Source: Pollenia angustigena (taxonomy: Eukaryota > Arthropoda > Insecta > Diptera > Polleniidae). Taken from it: a stretch of DNA of 64,000 nucleotides. Below are positions 1-10,031 of the stretch, in pieces. The stretch's first letter is position 1. The number at the start of each line of letters is the position of its first letter. The position numbers and the translations under genes were made by a program. Where the stretch lies: contig OV884058.1 in assembly GCA_930367215.1 (NCBI GenBank), forward strand, positions 214,438,208 to 214,502,207, in the 5' to 3' direction. The notes below the pieces were generated by a model. That model was not told where the DNA came from. It saw only the letters and a list, made by a program, of their open reading frames with translations, and made no database searches.

Positions 1-38
1 ATTGAAAGGCAGTAACGTAACAATATATATAGATTATT

Positions 39-715
39 CAGGTATGTGATGGAAAACGATTTTGAAAACAAAACCATTTTAAAACGATAATATCGTTTTC
101 GGTATCTTTAAAAATTGATTTCTAATTTATTTTCCTCCGTTTTCATTTATATATTCTTTTAAATTCTTTATTAAATATATTTATGGAACATTTTTCATTT
201 TTCGAATTTATTCTATGAGCTAAATTTCAGTTATGTATTTTATAAAGCTTTTTTGTAATAGTTCTATTCCTACAATTTTTCAGAAATGACTTTATACACT
301 ACCAGACTTTTATATTGTATTTCTTGTTGCATTTTACCTTAGCTTTCCGTTGGAAAGCAATGAGGTATATTGAATGTACAGAAAAATTTACAATTATTAG
401 ACACCAGCAGAATGTAATGCATTTTCTGGCCCGCTACGGCCGTCGTCAGCATTCTTTGTGTCTCACTGGATAGTGTTACTTTATAAATTGAATGTATTTA
501 ACTCAACTATTTTAACAAATAGAAACTGGGAGTTATTTCCTTCCGAAGGTAACTTTATATTATATTCAACATTTTTCATTTTTCGAATTTATTCTATGAA
601 TTTTGAACAAAAATTTAAGACTTTACTTCAGAAATGGATTTTAAAATCGGTCGAAATTCATCACACCTGCTCAAAACTATCATTTTGAAAACGATCGTTT
701 TTCATCACATACCTG
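39..715. mobile_element. TIR element, CAGGTATG-ended, copy 1
   Basis: The ends are inverted repeats starting CAGGTATGTGATG, each continuing into a run around AAAACGAT. The bases just outside both ends read ATTATT, so a short target duplication (3 to 6 bp) is possible. A shorter copy lies at 3228-3445. This copy is larger because about 375 bp sits between two direct copies of a stretch of about 32 bp (about 190-221 and 568-599). No transposase is visible; short reading frames inside are not supported as genes. Confidence 0.6.
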
Positions 716-1021
716 ATTATTTTATTAAAAAAAACTTCGGGATTCTACGAATTTTTCGATATAACGAAAGGGCCTGACAATATATAATTCATTAAACCGG
801 GATAACACTGTATTTTGAAGATAAGGAAAATGTAAACAACTTTTGACATCGTTGAGGAATAAACCAAATAAACCTATGGCTTCTTGCGCAGACCTATTGG
901 ATAGACCTTGGTTTGATCTATCAACGATTTTTAACAAAAAAAAAAAAAAATTTAGCAAGATTTGGGGTATATATATTTGAATACCCCATTTCTGAATCCA
1001 ATACCGACAATGACATTTATA
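716..1021. other. AT-rich spacer, no gene seen
   Basis: I see no coding signal. About 45 bases near 880 (GCTTCTTGCGC, then GACCT) recur at 26716-26760, directly after the right end of another transposon, so part of this spacer is itself old repeat. Confidence 0.5.
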
Positions 1022-1229
1022 CAGGGGTGTTCTGGAAATCGAAAACGCAAAACGCTTGAATTTGGAAATTATTTTTAATACACTTTTAATCTAATTTTTA
1101 TAATTTTTGCTATAAAATTCTGTTTAATAAAAAATATTTGTTATGAAATTCTTTTACTACAGAAATCTTATTAAAAAACGACGTTTAAATTTCTTGCGCT
1201 TTGCGTTTTCGATTTCCAGAACACCCCTG
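1022..1229. mobile_element. 208-bp MITE, CAGGGGTGTTC ends
   Basis: The two ends are nearly perfect inverted repeats of more than 30 bp, starting CAGGGGTGTTCTGGAAATCG. The three bases ATA stand on both sides. The interior is AT-rich and non-coding. Size and structure fit a non-autonomous DNA transposon; the superfamily is not certain. Confidence 0.75.
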
Positions 1230-1345
1230 ATAGAAGTTTAAACAAACAGTGAAGCTTTAAATCTCCAACAAATGTTACGCCAAGTTCATAAAAGACTTTA
1301 ATGCTTAACCAAATTACTCTGCTACAATTGCAATTTCATGTTCAA

Positions 1346-1860
1346 TTGAAGCACAAACGCGAATAACGTTGCAATTGCAACTTAAGTTACAAAATAATAA
1401 TTTTTTTCAGGAGAGCAAAAAAACGTTTTTATTTTATTTTTTTTATGACAATAAAAACTTTTAAGCAAAATATCGAGAAAATTTAATTTTATATTAAATG
1501 CAAATTTCCAGTTTATAATTTATAGTGGAAAAACGTTTTATATCCACAATTTCGATGGCTTTTAAAACGTTATTCCATGTTGCAAAACCATTTCGTTTGC
1601 ATTATTTTGTTACTAACAACGTTCTTCTACAGGTTGATTCTTTGTATTTTAGGTTCATAATTTTGTGATTTGTGTTTGAACAGTGTAAGAGATATCTCTC
1701 TCTCTAATGTTAATCAGCAAAAAACAGATTTTGCAAAAAGTGACTTTTTACAAACGTTACTTGCGGCTTTGTTTTAACTGTTGAACAATTGTCAAAACTG
1801 GATTTTGTTGAACAACGAATGAAAAGCGTCCCAAATATATTGGAAAACTAATTAGTCAAG
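1346..1860. mobile_element. Partial copy of the GCGAATAACGTT TIR family
   Basis: The left end carries TTGAAGCACAAACGCGAATA, matching the terminal repeats of the complete element at 45353-46313. Internal landmarks (AGGAGAGCAAAAAAACG; a block around CATTATTTTGTTACTAACAA) also match, in opposite orientation. The right boundary is approximate. Non-coding. Confidence 0.55.
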
Positions 1861-2035
1861 AAAACGAAAAGATAGCAGAAGAAAATTCATGCATTCTGGT
1901 TGGCATTTAAAATTAAAGATGCAGAATATTTTCCACAATCTTTACTTAAGAAAGAAGTGCTTATCAACTTAAATGACAAATCCTGGTGGTAAATATTAAA
2001 AGCCAAACATGAAATATGTCACTTTCTTATAGTTA

Positions 2036-2175
2036 GGGCCGGTTCACACACGTCAAGTTTGACTAGCCAAGTCTTGAGCTTTAAAGAGAGAAAGGAAAAA
2101 ATAATGCCATTTCTTTCACTTTCTCCTAAAAACGCAAGACTTGACGAGTCAAACTTGACGTATGTGAAATGGTGC
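2036..2175. mobile_element. Harbinger-like MITE, GTGCCGG family, copy 1
   Basis: A 140-bp fold-back flanked by TTA on both sides. The arms carry GTTCACACACGTCAAGTTTG and its complement around a short AG-rich loop. Three related copies lie at 2933-3074, 9561-9825 and 9885-10026. The TTA/TAA duplication is typical of PIF/Harbinger MITEs. This copy is the most diverged, with GGGCCGG at its left tip. Confidence 0.8.
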
Positions 2176-2216
2176 TTAAGCTTGTTGGGCCTGGAGCTTC
2201 AATGTAAATAAAACAT

Positions 2217-2375
2217 CAATTTTATTACAATTTGTATTACAATAATGACGAACCATGCGACTTCATATACATTGGTACAACAAAACGAAGTTTACAGACG
2301 AGAATGTGGGAACACAAAACAGACATAACAAAAAACAAAAAAACAACAGCACTAGCACAACATATTTTACACGTA
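2217..2375 (+). pseudogene. Penelope-like element GIY-YIG nuclease fragment
   Basis: Translation near 2232 gives CDFIYIGTTKRSLQTRMWEH, followed by a lysine-rich stretch and TALAQH. This is the GIY-YIG signature (YIG, then the R..EH region). In animals this module followed by ALAQH is best known from the C-terminus of Penelope-like retroelements. Only about 45 residues remain: a MITE ends just upstream at 2175, and another cuts the frame at 2376. No reverse transcriptase is adjacent. An old, non-functional fragment. Confidence 0.6.
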
Positions 2376-2622
2376 TCGCTCATTTTCTGCAAGACCGGCA
2401 TAACTCAAGAAATGCAATTTTGGAGTTTGAGATGCAGAATTGTTCGCTTTGTTTTTCTTTATATTGTGTATTAAATTCATCTTTATATATTTTATACTTT
2501 CCCAGTTTGAAGAGAATGTGTCTTCTTTTTTTCTAAGTAGTTAGAACAAATCAAAAACTTTAAACGCGTTTATCTCGAAATGGATTTTTTTGAGTTATGA
2601 CGGTCTTGCAGCAAATGAGCGA
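2376..2622. mobile_element. TA-flanked MITE, TCGCTCATTT ends, copy 1
   Basis: The inverted ends read TCGCTCATTTTCTGCAAGAC on the left and the near-complement on the right, with TA on both sides, as for Tc1/mariner-type MITEs. It interrupts the Penelope-like GIY-YIG frame. A second copy sits in an esterase intron at 41566-41774. Confidence 0.75.
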
Positions 2623-2642
2623 TATTTAGATAGAGAAAGTAA

Positions 2643-2794
2643 GGCCCCTTTCACACTCGACAAGTTACTTGCGCAAGTCTCTTGTGCAACTCTTGGTTTG
2701 TAGACGTCAGCGGCAAGGGAAAAAAATTTTGTACAGACTTTGTTGTTGTCGGCAAGTAACTTGCGCAACTAACTTGCCGAGTCTGAAAGGGGTC
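2643..2794. mobile_element. Harbinger-like MITE, CCCCTTTCACACTCG type
   Basis: A 152-bp element flanked by TAA on both sides (2640-2642 and 2795-2797). The inverted ends contain CCCCTTTCACACTCG and TTACTTGCGCAA-type blocks. Same target preference as the GTGCCGG family, but a different sequence family. Confidence 0.7.
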
Positions 2795-2932
2795 TAAAAG
2801 ATATGCGATTGAAAGTCTACGAATCCAACAGAAAATATATAAGACGATGAATCTGAAAGAAGACACAGACAACATCAACTTCAATTACAGGGTTGTTTTA
2901 AATTGATGAAAAAATTTTTCTCTGTGATATTA

Positions 2933-3074
2933 GTGCCGGGTCACACACGTCAAGTTTGACTCGTCAAGTCTTGTGTTTTTAGGAGAGAGGGAAAAGGAAA
3001 TGGCATTCTCTTTTCCCTTCTCTCCTAAGAACTCAAGACTTGACGAGTCAAACTTGACGTGTGTGAACCGGCAC
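2933..3074. mobile_element. Harbinger-like MITE, GTGCCGG family, copy 2
   Basis: A 142-bp fold-back with TTA at 2930-2932 and 3075-3077. Arms of about 55 bp run from GTGCCGGG through GTCAAGTTTGACTCGTCAAG, separated by a short loop. It is one of the best-preserved copies in the window. Confidence 0.85.
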
Positions 3075-3227
3075 TTAGAAAAGGATGTGTTTTGACGGTA
3101 TTTTTGTTTTTCAAAAAAAATTTCAGAATAAAATTAAATACATATTTTAAATTTGTAAAATAATCAAAAAATTTGTAAGTAAGTTTTTACACATTTTTAA
3201 ATTGAATTTATGAAAAATTGAAACATT

Positions 3228-3445
3228 CAGGTATATGATGGAAAACGATTTTGAAAACAAAACGATTCAAAATCGATAATATCGTTGTCAGTATCTTTAA
3301 AAATTGATTTTAATAAATGTTCCTCTTATTTTTTGTCTATATTCTTTTAAATTTTATATTGTTTATGGTAACTAAAGTATATTTTGAACAAAAAAAACTT
3401 TAATCCAGAAATGAATTTTAAAATCGGGGTTCCATCACAAACCTG
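3228..3445. mobile_element. TIR element, CAGGTATG-ended, copy 2
   Basis: Same ends and same internal GATAATATCGTT block as the element at 39-715, but without the extra internal segment. The bases ATT stand on both sides. Non-coding. Confidence 0.6.
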
Positions 3446-3870
3446 ATTAACTTTAAACAAAATATGTATATGTATATGGCAAATTGAGGTTTTTTATTTA
3501 AATTTTAAATAATAATTTTTTAGGATGGAGTTTACACGTTGACAAGAAATCGATTTATTTAAATCACACCGAACAGAATTGAAAGTACAAAGTAAATTTA
3601 TATACGAGTATTATTTACAGCAACATTGCTCTCAAAACCATGTGTTTGTGTAAAAAAATACAAATATATAATTTTAATTGAACATATTAAGTGCACACAT
3701 ACAAAGTTTTTTTAACGGTAAAACATAAACAAAAAAAAAATGAATAACTCCAGGTTATATATAAAAATAGCAATGTTTGATTTAAAAAGAACAATAACTA
3801 AATATGATTTAAAAATATAAAGGTACATAACTACAACTAAACATAAAATACCCAATTTTAAACAAAAAAT
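3446..3870. other. 3' flank of mu2, no gene seen
   Basis: AT-rich sequence downstream of the mu2 stop on the minus strand. It probably holds the mu2 3' UTR, but I could not fix a poly(A) site with confidence. Confidence 0.4.
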
Positions 3871-6800
3871 TTAAGCCAACGAATAGCTATTCATGCGTTC
3901 ACAAGTTTGTCTCATAACTGCCGACATTATGGCCTCAGTGGACACGATTTTAATATCTTTGTTTAAACGCCTATACTTGTGCCAATCCTTTTGGTCTTTA
4001 TTCGTCGTAACTAAATAAAGTTTTTGATTTTCTTTAGGTGGAGGAATAGTTTTTTTACATACAGAACCGCCAGATGCTTCAATTATAGCTAAGCGATAAA
4101 CAAAATTTTTAGTATTTAAAAATATTTATGAGGAATTAAAAAGAATGTTGTCTTACCCGTCATTTCTTGAGGATTTGGCAAAATACTTGGTGTCATAACG
4201 AATTCGTAGCCTTTAAAAATTTTAGTTTTCTTAGCAACTTGAAGAGATTTGGCCAACGAAAATTTGTGTTTCTTTTCAAACTCTGCGTCCGTAAAAGTGT
4301 AGTCATTTATTTTAACTTTTCTTGTCGACTGTGTTTCATTAAGTTTTTTTAAATATTCAGATGTTACTATAGGTATACCTCTCGCCATGGCTAGAAGGAA
4401 TTTAAATGTCCTATAGGCGTTATCCATTACAAGCAGATCACTATCTGCAGGATCTTTGGCTACATCCCAAAACCCTCTGGAATATTTAACAAGTTTGCCA
4501 AAGAACTCGTAATCGACCATCGTCATTGAAATCGAAATTTTTGATGAGGATGTCAATGTCTTTGTGCTTGTCGCTAAAGAGTCCGGACACTAATTTAAAG
4601 AAAATAAAAAGTTTTTATATTGTTTAACGTTAATAATTGCTGAAATTTTTACCGCGCTTTTTAAGCGTTTACGCACTAATTTATCTGGTATTACAGGTGG
4701 TGTTTCATCAGCTTTACGTTTTCGGTTGGCTGTAGTCTTCTTTGTCATATTGTTATTTACAAAACTATTCATAGACACTGACGATTCATTTTCGATTTTA
4801 TGGTGGTCACTTTTATGTGTGGAACAATTAGGTGCAATATCGCCTTGAAATTCGTTTTGCTTTGAACTTGACCGGATACGTGTAACCCGAACCACTAAGG
4901 GGTAGAAAAAGGTCAGAAAAATTAACAGCCACAATATTTAATCTTTTGTTGTAAAAAGCGACTTTTGTGACAAAAAAAGACTTTTTGCGAAAACGTCCCT
5001 GTGTTTAAAAAAATAACTTGTGTGTATGCGTAAAAACAGATTTTTTACTTATTTAGTTTCAAAGAGAAAAACTTACATGGTTGTGTAGCGATGCTATCCA
5101 AATCGTCTGCGTTAGATTGCGTAGCCTGCTTGCTGGTCGAGGGCGCTTCTTCAAACCTTGACTTTGAACGGGTCATGCGCTTAGCTGGCATTTCCTGTTC
5201 CGATTTAAAATCTTTAGCTTTCTCTGTTTTATCGGTTGAGACATGTCTCTTGCGAAGACGTGTTGTTTTTTCCTGTTTATAAGTTTTCTGATTGTCTTCT
5301 GAAGTGGTTGATGTAAGTTCAGTTTGCTCGTTTTTATCTTTATGTTTTCCTGACTTGCTGTAGTTACTTTTATTCTTTGTTGTTGTTAGCTCTTCACCTG
5401 CATCTGAATATTGTTCCCTATCTTTAGATTTAGCTGTTTCATTTCCTTTATTCTTGGTAAGATTTTGTTTTCTTGTTTTCCTTTGCTCTTTATACTCAGC
5501 CAAGGTTTTCTCTTTATCCCGGGCCGCATGCCTTTCGTCACGGTTAAGTGTGGATGAATTAGAGTGAGGCTTTTTCGACTGTTTTTCATCTAGCTCTTTG
5601 CCAAAAGAAATGTTAAACTTGTATACTTTTTGGTTTTCGTTTGCTGATTTTTGCTCTTCATTGATTTCGTTATGTTTTAAATTATTATTCAAATGTGGCA
5701 GCAACATATCGAAATCTAGAGAATCTTTTGGTATATTAATTAATTTAACCAAATTATTTGGGTCTTCATCTTCTTCCTCTTCTTCATCGGTATCTTCACC
5801 AAACAAATTCTTGTTTTTGGCTGCTAAAATATTTTTTCTTAGATCCTCAGTTTTACCCACAAATATATTTTCTTTAATCAATTGAGGCGTACACATAAGC
5901 AAATCTAAATCTGATTCTGAAGTTGCACTAGCACCTGAAGAGGTTTTTTTTAAAATACTAAAATCTTTGTCGGGCAACTTGAAAGCTGCTGCTAGCGAAG
6001 ATGTTTCTTTTAAAGGGGTCTTATCTGTGTCAGCAAAGAATAAGGAATGATTTTTTGCTATAACTTTGTCGTCCAACAAAGTAGAGTTAAAACATTTAAC
6101 TGATTGTAGATTATTGGAAGAATTCGTAGAGCAATTGGGAGGATTTGAAGGCTGTAGAAAGGCTTGGGTTAATAAATCATCTTCCTCATCGGCGTCAAGC
6201 AAAGACTTTGACCCATTTTTAGTTTCTGCTCCTGTTATAGGGCTTGTTTTGCGAGCACCACTTATATTATGACGAGAGAAACTAGAAGTGTTAGGTCTAG
6301 CTGCTAGAACTTAAGAAGATTGAAAAAAATTATATTAAGTGTTTAAAAAAATACAATTACAAAAAAACTATGGATTTGCAACAAATCGTTTAATCGAAAT
6401 TTTAACTAATCAAAAAGATTTATTTATTAATCAAGTTTAAATAATTTGTTGCAAAAATGTTTAAATTGAAATATTAAGAAAAAAAATTAAGCTATTGTGG
6501 TGATTATGATGATGCTATACTTAAGTGCATTTAAAGCCATATGAATCTGATGTAAGGGTCTGCCGTATTACACACTATGATAGTAATAGCAGTTTTCACT
6601 CTTTGTATTAACAGTACAACTCTGATTTACTTAATACAATTTTATACTACAAAGCTTGAGTGTCTTTTACGTATGAATTGTAAATTAATGGATTTGCTGA
6701 GTGAGAGAAAGAGACAGATTGAGTTTCGTCAATCGTTTTATTTTGGGTTATTTAACAATCGTGTTTACTAAAGCTTTTTGTTGTATTTTTCAACCACAGT

Positions 6801-9284
6801 TTAGTACATTTTAGTATAATATATTTTGTTGTTGCACTGTTGTATATCTTAATACTTTAACTAAATTAATAATATTACCAAGGTCTACAAGTGACTTTAC
6901 TATCAAAAGTGAAAACCGCTAATGTAAAGCAAGTGCGGAAACACAAAGAAACTTATAAAATAAACCAACAAAAACTTAATTTTTCATATAAATTTTTTGC
7001 AAATGTTAACGTTCGAAATTGTGAAACCGGCAGTAAATTATTCTTTATAGGTTTATTTTGTTAAAAACTTCACCTTGTTATATAAAAATGTTAAAGTTTT
7101 CAAAAATTTGTATGAAAATATTTTTGAAGGTAGGTAAAGTGTTTTAAAAAATAAATTACAAATTTGATTAAATTAAATTGTACAAATTTCTGATTTATCA
7201 ATTAAACATGATTTTAATAAGGGATGCACGATTAATTGGTTAATCAAATTTTGATAAATCACAATGTTGATTAATCAATTAATCGATTATTCAACTATAA
7301 TAAAAGTTCTGTTGATTTGAATAATTTAAATTTTGATGATTCAAGTTTGAATAATTTTATTAAAAAATGTTTAAATAGAAAAAAATAATAAAATTTAACT
7401 ATTGTGAAGATGTGAAGAATATAAAGAAATTTATGAAACAAAGAAAAAAATCAATTATTCAATTGTTCGAAAATTAAATGAATCAAAATTGTAACTACTC
7501 AATTACAAATTCAAAATAACAATTAATCGATTAACCAAGAATTTGATAAATAAAATTTCTGATTAATTTAAATCTTTGATTAATCGCACATCCCTTAAAC
7601 AAATTAATAAATTATTGATTAATCAAATTTCTAATTAACCGAAAAATTTATTAGTTATACCTTTTAAGAGGTACTATATTTTTTACAATCCAGTTTTAAC
7701 CATGAATGAAATAATTTAAATTAAACGACTATCCTATTTATATTACCATCAAGGAGTTGTAAGGAAGACGCCTCTGATACAGACTCCAAGGTAACAGGAT
7801 ACCTATTTTCCTTATCACTTAAAATTAAAACCTCTTCATTTTCCTTTTCCAAGCAAGGTTTCTCCTGCATATTTGAGCTCTTGTTTTTCACTGCTGTTGC
7901 ACTGGGTAAAGGAAGAACTTGCGTAGGCAAAAAGTCCTCTTCATCCACTATATAAGGCTGTTGCTTTTTGTTAATAGTTTGCTTATCTTTTATATTACTT
8001 GTGTTTATATTATTTCTTAAATCAAATTCGAATATATCGGGAGTAGAACAATCTACTCGTAATTCTGTGCTTTCATTATCCATTTTTGAACTGGACCATT
8101 TGACAGATAATAACTCTTTATCTTCACATTCAATTTTCGATTGATTTTTTGAATCTTCCTTTGTGCTCTTTATAGAATTATTAAAAACGACTGTATTATG
8201 TGTAATAAGGGGAATGATTTGAGAATGTAAAAATTCCCCAGCTTCCTCACCAAAACCCTCATTATAATCTTGGGTACATATACGAAATTGGCTACCACCA
8301 TTGCTATTCACATCCTTGTCTTCATTATGACCCTGAGAAAGTAATCGTGGCCTTTGACTGCATATAACGCCTTCCTCTTTTAATACATCTTGAGTTTCTG
8401 GTATACAAAATTCGTCATCATCCTCAAAATGATCTAGATTACCAAAATTGAATTTTATTTTACTAGCATTGTTCTCTGGTATACTTTCTGTTATAGAAAG
8501 ATCCGAGGCATTTGAAGAACTTTGAGGTCCACAATATTGGGTTTCAGGTATAGTAAAACTATCACTTCGACGATTACAAGAAGATAAGGATGAATCATTT
8601 AATGAGTTCTTACTGGTGTTGACTTCAGTTGCCGATACAACTAAATTTTTATTGGGAGTAATGGATTTCTTTGAAGGTATTGGGGGCACTAAGAATTTAT
8701 TATAATTTACGTTCTGTTTTATGCGACTTTCATGTTGGAAGCTTGAATCTGGACTAGAAGCAATAATATCTGAGTTATTTTTGTTTCCCTCCAAAAAACC
8801 GCTACTATCATGAGACTAAAAAATACAAAAAGTTGAATTAAAGATGTAACTACTAAATTTAAGTTAAAAAATATTTTTATTTAACATGCCATAACTTACT
8901 TGACTTTTAAATTCTTGAACATCATAAAAATATGTAACTTCCTGATTGCCCAACTTTAAAATATCCCCAGCTTTCAACAATGTTCGCTTCATTGGACTTA
9001 TAGGTTTATTGTTCAGTAAGGTTCCCTTTAAACTGAACAAATCAAAAACATAAGCTTCCTCACTCTGGAGTATTTCAATGACGCAATGTTGTTGATTCAC
9101 ATCTTGCTGTAAACAGATCAACATTAAAATTGTCACAATATTCAAGAAAGATTAGAGTTCTTACATCTTCCTCTATTTCAATGAAATTGCTTTTCTCTTT
9201 TATGTCAGGAATTTGTTTACCTAACAAATACAATTGACCAGGTTCCAAAGGTAACCAACGTTTTCCTTTTAATTTCAAAAACAT
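3871..9284 (-). CDS. mu2: Mutator 2 / MDC1-type DNA damage mediator
   Basis: Seven exons: 9165-9284, 8900-9106, 7747-8815, 5077-6309, 4653-4894, 4157-4589, 3871-4088. All introns are GT-AG and phases match throughout, giving 1173 codons plus stop. Residues 1-109 form a divergent FHA domain (LYLLGKQIPDI, LLNNKPI, GDILKLGN). Residues about 110-960 are acidic, low-complexity and carry SQ/TQ sites, including IPETQ twice, LPTQ and LLTQAF. Residues about 975-1173 are tandem BRCT repeats (RTFKFLLAMARGIPIVTSEY in the first, EASGGSV in the second). This order is that of vertebrate MDC1 and Drosophila MU2, which bind phosphorylated H2A variant at double-strand breaks in the nucleus. The start is the first ATG before the FHA fold. 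The length is close to what I recall for the fly protein. Symbol assigned by architecture, not by alignment. Confidence 0.85.
7219..7607. mobile_element. MITE in mu2 intron, AAGGGATG ends
   Basis: Inverted ends AAGGGATGCACGATTAAT and its near-complement enclose an AT-rich interior full of GATTAATC-type motifs. It lies inside the 1.4-kb third intron of mu2 and explains much of that intron's length. Subterminal repeats of this kind are common in hAT elements, but I see no clear target duplication. Confidence 0.6.
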
Positions 9285-9557
9285 TGTTAATGACGCCTAA
9301 GAAATTTTGTATAAAATCAATTGAAATAAATGTTTATATGACTTTTACTTTTTAATTTATGTTAATACATTTTCAACCATAGCAAGTTGGATTTTATAAA
9401 GTTATTATTATAATTAAATGAAGTAATTTTAATAGAACTTTTATTTTTTATTAATTAATAGCGCGATTTTTGGCAAATAAATGTTTGTGCCAGTGACGAG
9501 AAAGTCAGGACTATTGTACTATTTTCAGTACTGTTGCTTTTAAGGAAAAGTCTCAAG
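9285..9557. promoter_or_regulatory. mu2 upstream region
   Basis: The 273 bases upstream of the mu2 start contain no other gene and must hold the 5' UTR and promoter if transcription starts nearby. I see no convincing TATA box or initiator. A Harbinger-like MITE begins at 9561 and limits the unique promoter sequence. Confidence 0.3.
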
Positions 9558-9560
9558 TAA

Positions 9561-9825
9561 GTGCTGGTTCACACAGGTCAAGTTTACTTGAACAGTTTTA
9601 TTTAAATTTTCTTTTGAACTTGCGTTCTCGTTCATGCACAAAATTAATTTTTGTTTTCTTTTCCTTCAACTTTGTAGCTTTTTATTATATTACGGATGAA
9701 AAAAGAAAAGAAAAATACAAAACTGACTGGTACGGTCAAGTATGAACCCCTTTCCATTCTCTTTACCCATCTCTCCTAAAAGCTCGAGACTTGAAGAGTC
9801 AAACTTGACCTGTGTGAACCAGCAC
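9561..9825. mobile_element. Harbinger-like MITE, GTGCTGG variant
   Basis: Flanked by TAA (9558-9560 and 9826-9828). The terminal repeats GTGCTGGTTCACACAGGTCA are related to the GTGCCGG family, but the interior is about 120 bp longer than in the short copies. Only 59 bp separate it from the next copy at 9885. Confidence 0.75.
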
Positions 9826-9884
9826 TAAGTGCCCATTTACAAGATACCAATTTTGTCGGTGCAATTTTTTGCGGTTCGTCTTTA

Positions 9885-10026
9885 GTGTCGGTTCACACAC
9901 GTCAAGTTTGACTCGTCAAGTCTTGAGTTTTTAGGAGAGAGGGGAAAAGATATGGCATCCTCTTTTCCCTTCACTCCTAAAAACTCAAGACTTGATGAGT
10001 TAAACTTGACGTGTGTGAACCGGCAC
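9885..10026. mobile_element. Harbinger-like MITE, GTGCCGG family, copy 4
   Basis: A 142-bp fold-back flanked by TTA (9882-9884 and 10027-10029). The arms match the copy at 2933-3074 almost base for base, so the two are recent relative to other repeats here. Confidence 0.85.
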
Positions 10027-10031
10027 TTACT

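Noticed and set aside
458..688. 76-codon plus-strand frame
   Set aside because: Lies inside a TIR element and spans a duplicated AT-rich segment; no domain.
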